Below, piece by piece: positions 13,282 through 14,183 of a DNA stretch of 14,183 bases. Below the pieces are notes generated by a model. It saw nothing but the letters and a program-made list of their open reading frames with translations, had not been told where the DNA came from and did not search any database. Source of the DNA: Alphaproteobacteria bacterium (GTDB lineage Bacteria > Pseudomonadota > Alphaproteobacteria > DSM-16000 > Inquilinaceae). Location of the stretch: the NCBI GenBank assembly GCA_029263555.1, contig JAJUFW010000021.1, positions 1 through 14,183 on the forward strand. Reading direction: 5' to 3'. Each line of letters begins with the position of its first letter. The stretch's first letter is position 1. The translations under genes were made by a program, and so were the position numbers.

Positions 13282-14183
13282 TCACCCGGTCGAGGCAACG
13301 GCCGTATCGAGCGCGGTGGCCCGTTCGACGTAGCTCACGAGTTGGTCCACGCACGCCTCCACCGCAAGCATGCCGGTATCGAGCACGAGATCCGGCTGCT
13401 CCGGCACTTCGTAGGGAGCGGAAACGCCCGTGAATTCCGCGATCCGGCCGGCACGGGCACGGCGGTAAAGCCCCTTCGGATCGCGGGCCTCGCAGGCTTC
13501 CAGGCTCGCCTTCAGATAGACTTCGTGGAAAGCGGCGCCGGCAGCGCGGCGCGCACGCTCGCGATCGGCCCGGTAGGGAGAGATAAAGGCCGTGATGACG
13601 ACCAGTCCGGCATCGGCAAAAAGGGCGGCCACCTCCCCGACCCGGCGGATATTCTCCGCCCGGTCCTCCGGCCCGAAGGCGAGATCCTGGGACAAACCCC
13701 GGCGAACATTGTCGCCGTCCAGGACATAGACCTGGAAGCCGCGGGCAAACAGCGCCTTCTCCGCCATCATGGCCAGGGTGGACTTGCCCGAACCGCTCAG
13801 GCCCGTCAGCCATATGACCGCGCCCTTGTGACCGTTGCGCCAGGCCCGGGCATTCGCCGTCAGGAGGTGATCGACCGGGTGGATGTCCACCTGTTCGACG
13901 ACAGGTTCCGCCGCGACGATGCCGCCGGCGACGACCGCCGGCCCTTCGCACAGGAGGAACCTTCCCGTCGCCGGGCTGACCCGGTGCGGATCGAGGGCCA
14001 CGGGCGTGCCGGCGCGCAGCACCACTTCGGCGATGTCGTCACGCCCGACCGCCGCCGACGGCGACGCGTCGAGGTTCACCTGATCGGGCTGCAGCTCGGC
14101 CGCGGCAACGGTCAGCGGCTCCGTCGGGGTCGCCAGCGGCATCGCGTGGGGTGCGCCGACCGCGAGCGGCGGGTCGGAGAGCC
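13282..14183 (-). CDS. cysNC: Bifunctional sulfate adenylyltransferase subunit 1/adenylylsulfate kinase, C-terminal part
   Basis: This is the end of a CysN-CysC fusion that makes APS and then PAPS for sulfate assimilation or sulfation. The frame stays open to the window edge and the first residues read LSDPPLAVGAPHAMPLATP, which fits the middle of the elongation-factor-like domain III of CysN; the GTPase domain must lie beyond 14183. I therefore treat the ATG at 14142 as internal. Counted from that Met, domain III ends near GRFLLCEG at 60-67 and VAGGIV at 71-76. The APS kinase follows with Walker A GLSGSGKST at 114-122, LDGDNVRRGL at 141-150, ENIRRVGEV at 163-171, FISPYR with the conserved Ser188, and KGLY at 223-226. 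The kinase domain looks complete. It ends 135 bases before the importer operon, with no clear terminator in between. Confidence 0.88.
   Translation of the reverse strand, partial: LSDPPLAVGAPHAMPLATPTEPLTVAAAELQPDQVNLDASPSAAVGRDDIAEVVLRAGTPVALDPHRVSPATGRFLLCEGPAVVAGGIVAAEPVVEQVDIHPVDHLLTANARAWRNGHKGAVIWLTGLSGSGKSTLAMMAEKALFARGFQVYVLDGDNVRRGLSQDLAFGPEDRAENIRRVGEVAALFADAGLVVITAFISPYRADRERARRAAGAAFHEVYLKASLEACEARDPKGLYRRARAGRIAEFTGVSAPYEVPEQPDLVLDTGMLAVEACVDQLVSYVERATALDTAVASTG

Overview
The window looks like chromosomal DNA of a high-GC alphaproteobacterium, most like the Rhodospirillales and their relatives. This rests on the GC-rich third positions, the gene order HDAC-like / xseB / ispA / dxs / tlyA, and two compact ABC importer operons. 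No database search was possible. Sixteen protein genes (two cut by the window edges) all lie on the minus strand, so transcription runs from high to low coordinates. I saw no rRNA, tRNA, insertion sequence, CRISPR array or phage gene. No gap between genes exceeds 300 bases.

From upstream (right) to downstream (left): (A) 13282-14183 is the 3' part of a cysNC fusion: the last stretch of the CysN elongation-factor-like domain III followed by a complete APS kinase. (B) 8958-13146 is a spermidine/putrescine-type ABC importer. Its order is Tat-exported binding protein, hairpin, ATPase, and two permeases joined by start/stop overlaps. An AT-rich leader with a tandem direct repeat precedes it. (C) 5941-8671 is a second importer of the TrpXYZ-like class (COG2984/COG4120/COG1101), with a recognisable sigma70-like promoter, a 5' UTR hairpin and an intercistronic hairpin. 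A small secreted protein of unknown function (5319-5888) follows.

(D) 3606-5281 holds a DUF423 membrane protein, a TusA-type sulfur carrier and a class II HDAC-like deacetylase. (E) 1-3449 is a housekeeping operon: xseB, ispA, dxs and the start of tlyA. Dxs makes the first committed intermediate of the MEP pathway and IspA condenses its products to farnesyl diphosphate. XseB and TlyA serve DNA repair and ribosomal RNA modification.

No gene cassette stands out as a new system. The most unusual structure is at junctions. Two gaps, potA/potB and dxs/tlyA, are each bridged exactly by a 21-22 residue mini-ORF. Its start overlaps the upstream stop codon and its stop overlaps the downstream start codon, which suggests translational coupling. 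Other points of interest are the repeated 'binding protein, hairpin, rest of transporter' layout with the same strong ribosome binding site, the tandem repeat ahead of the polyamine-type operon, and the unassigned exported protein behind the TrpXYZ-like operon.
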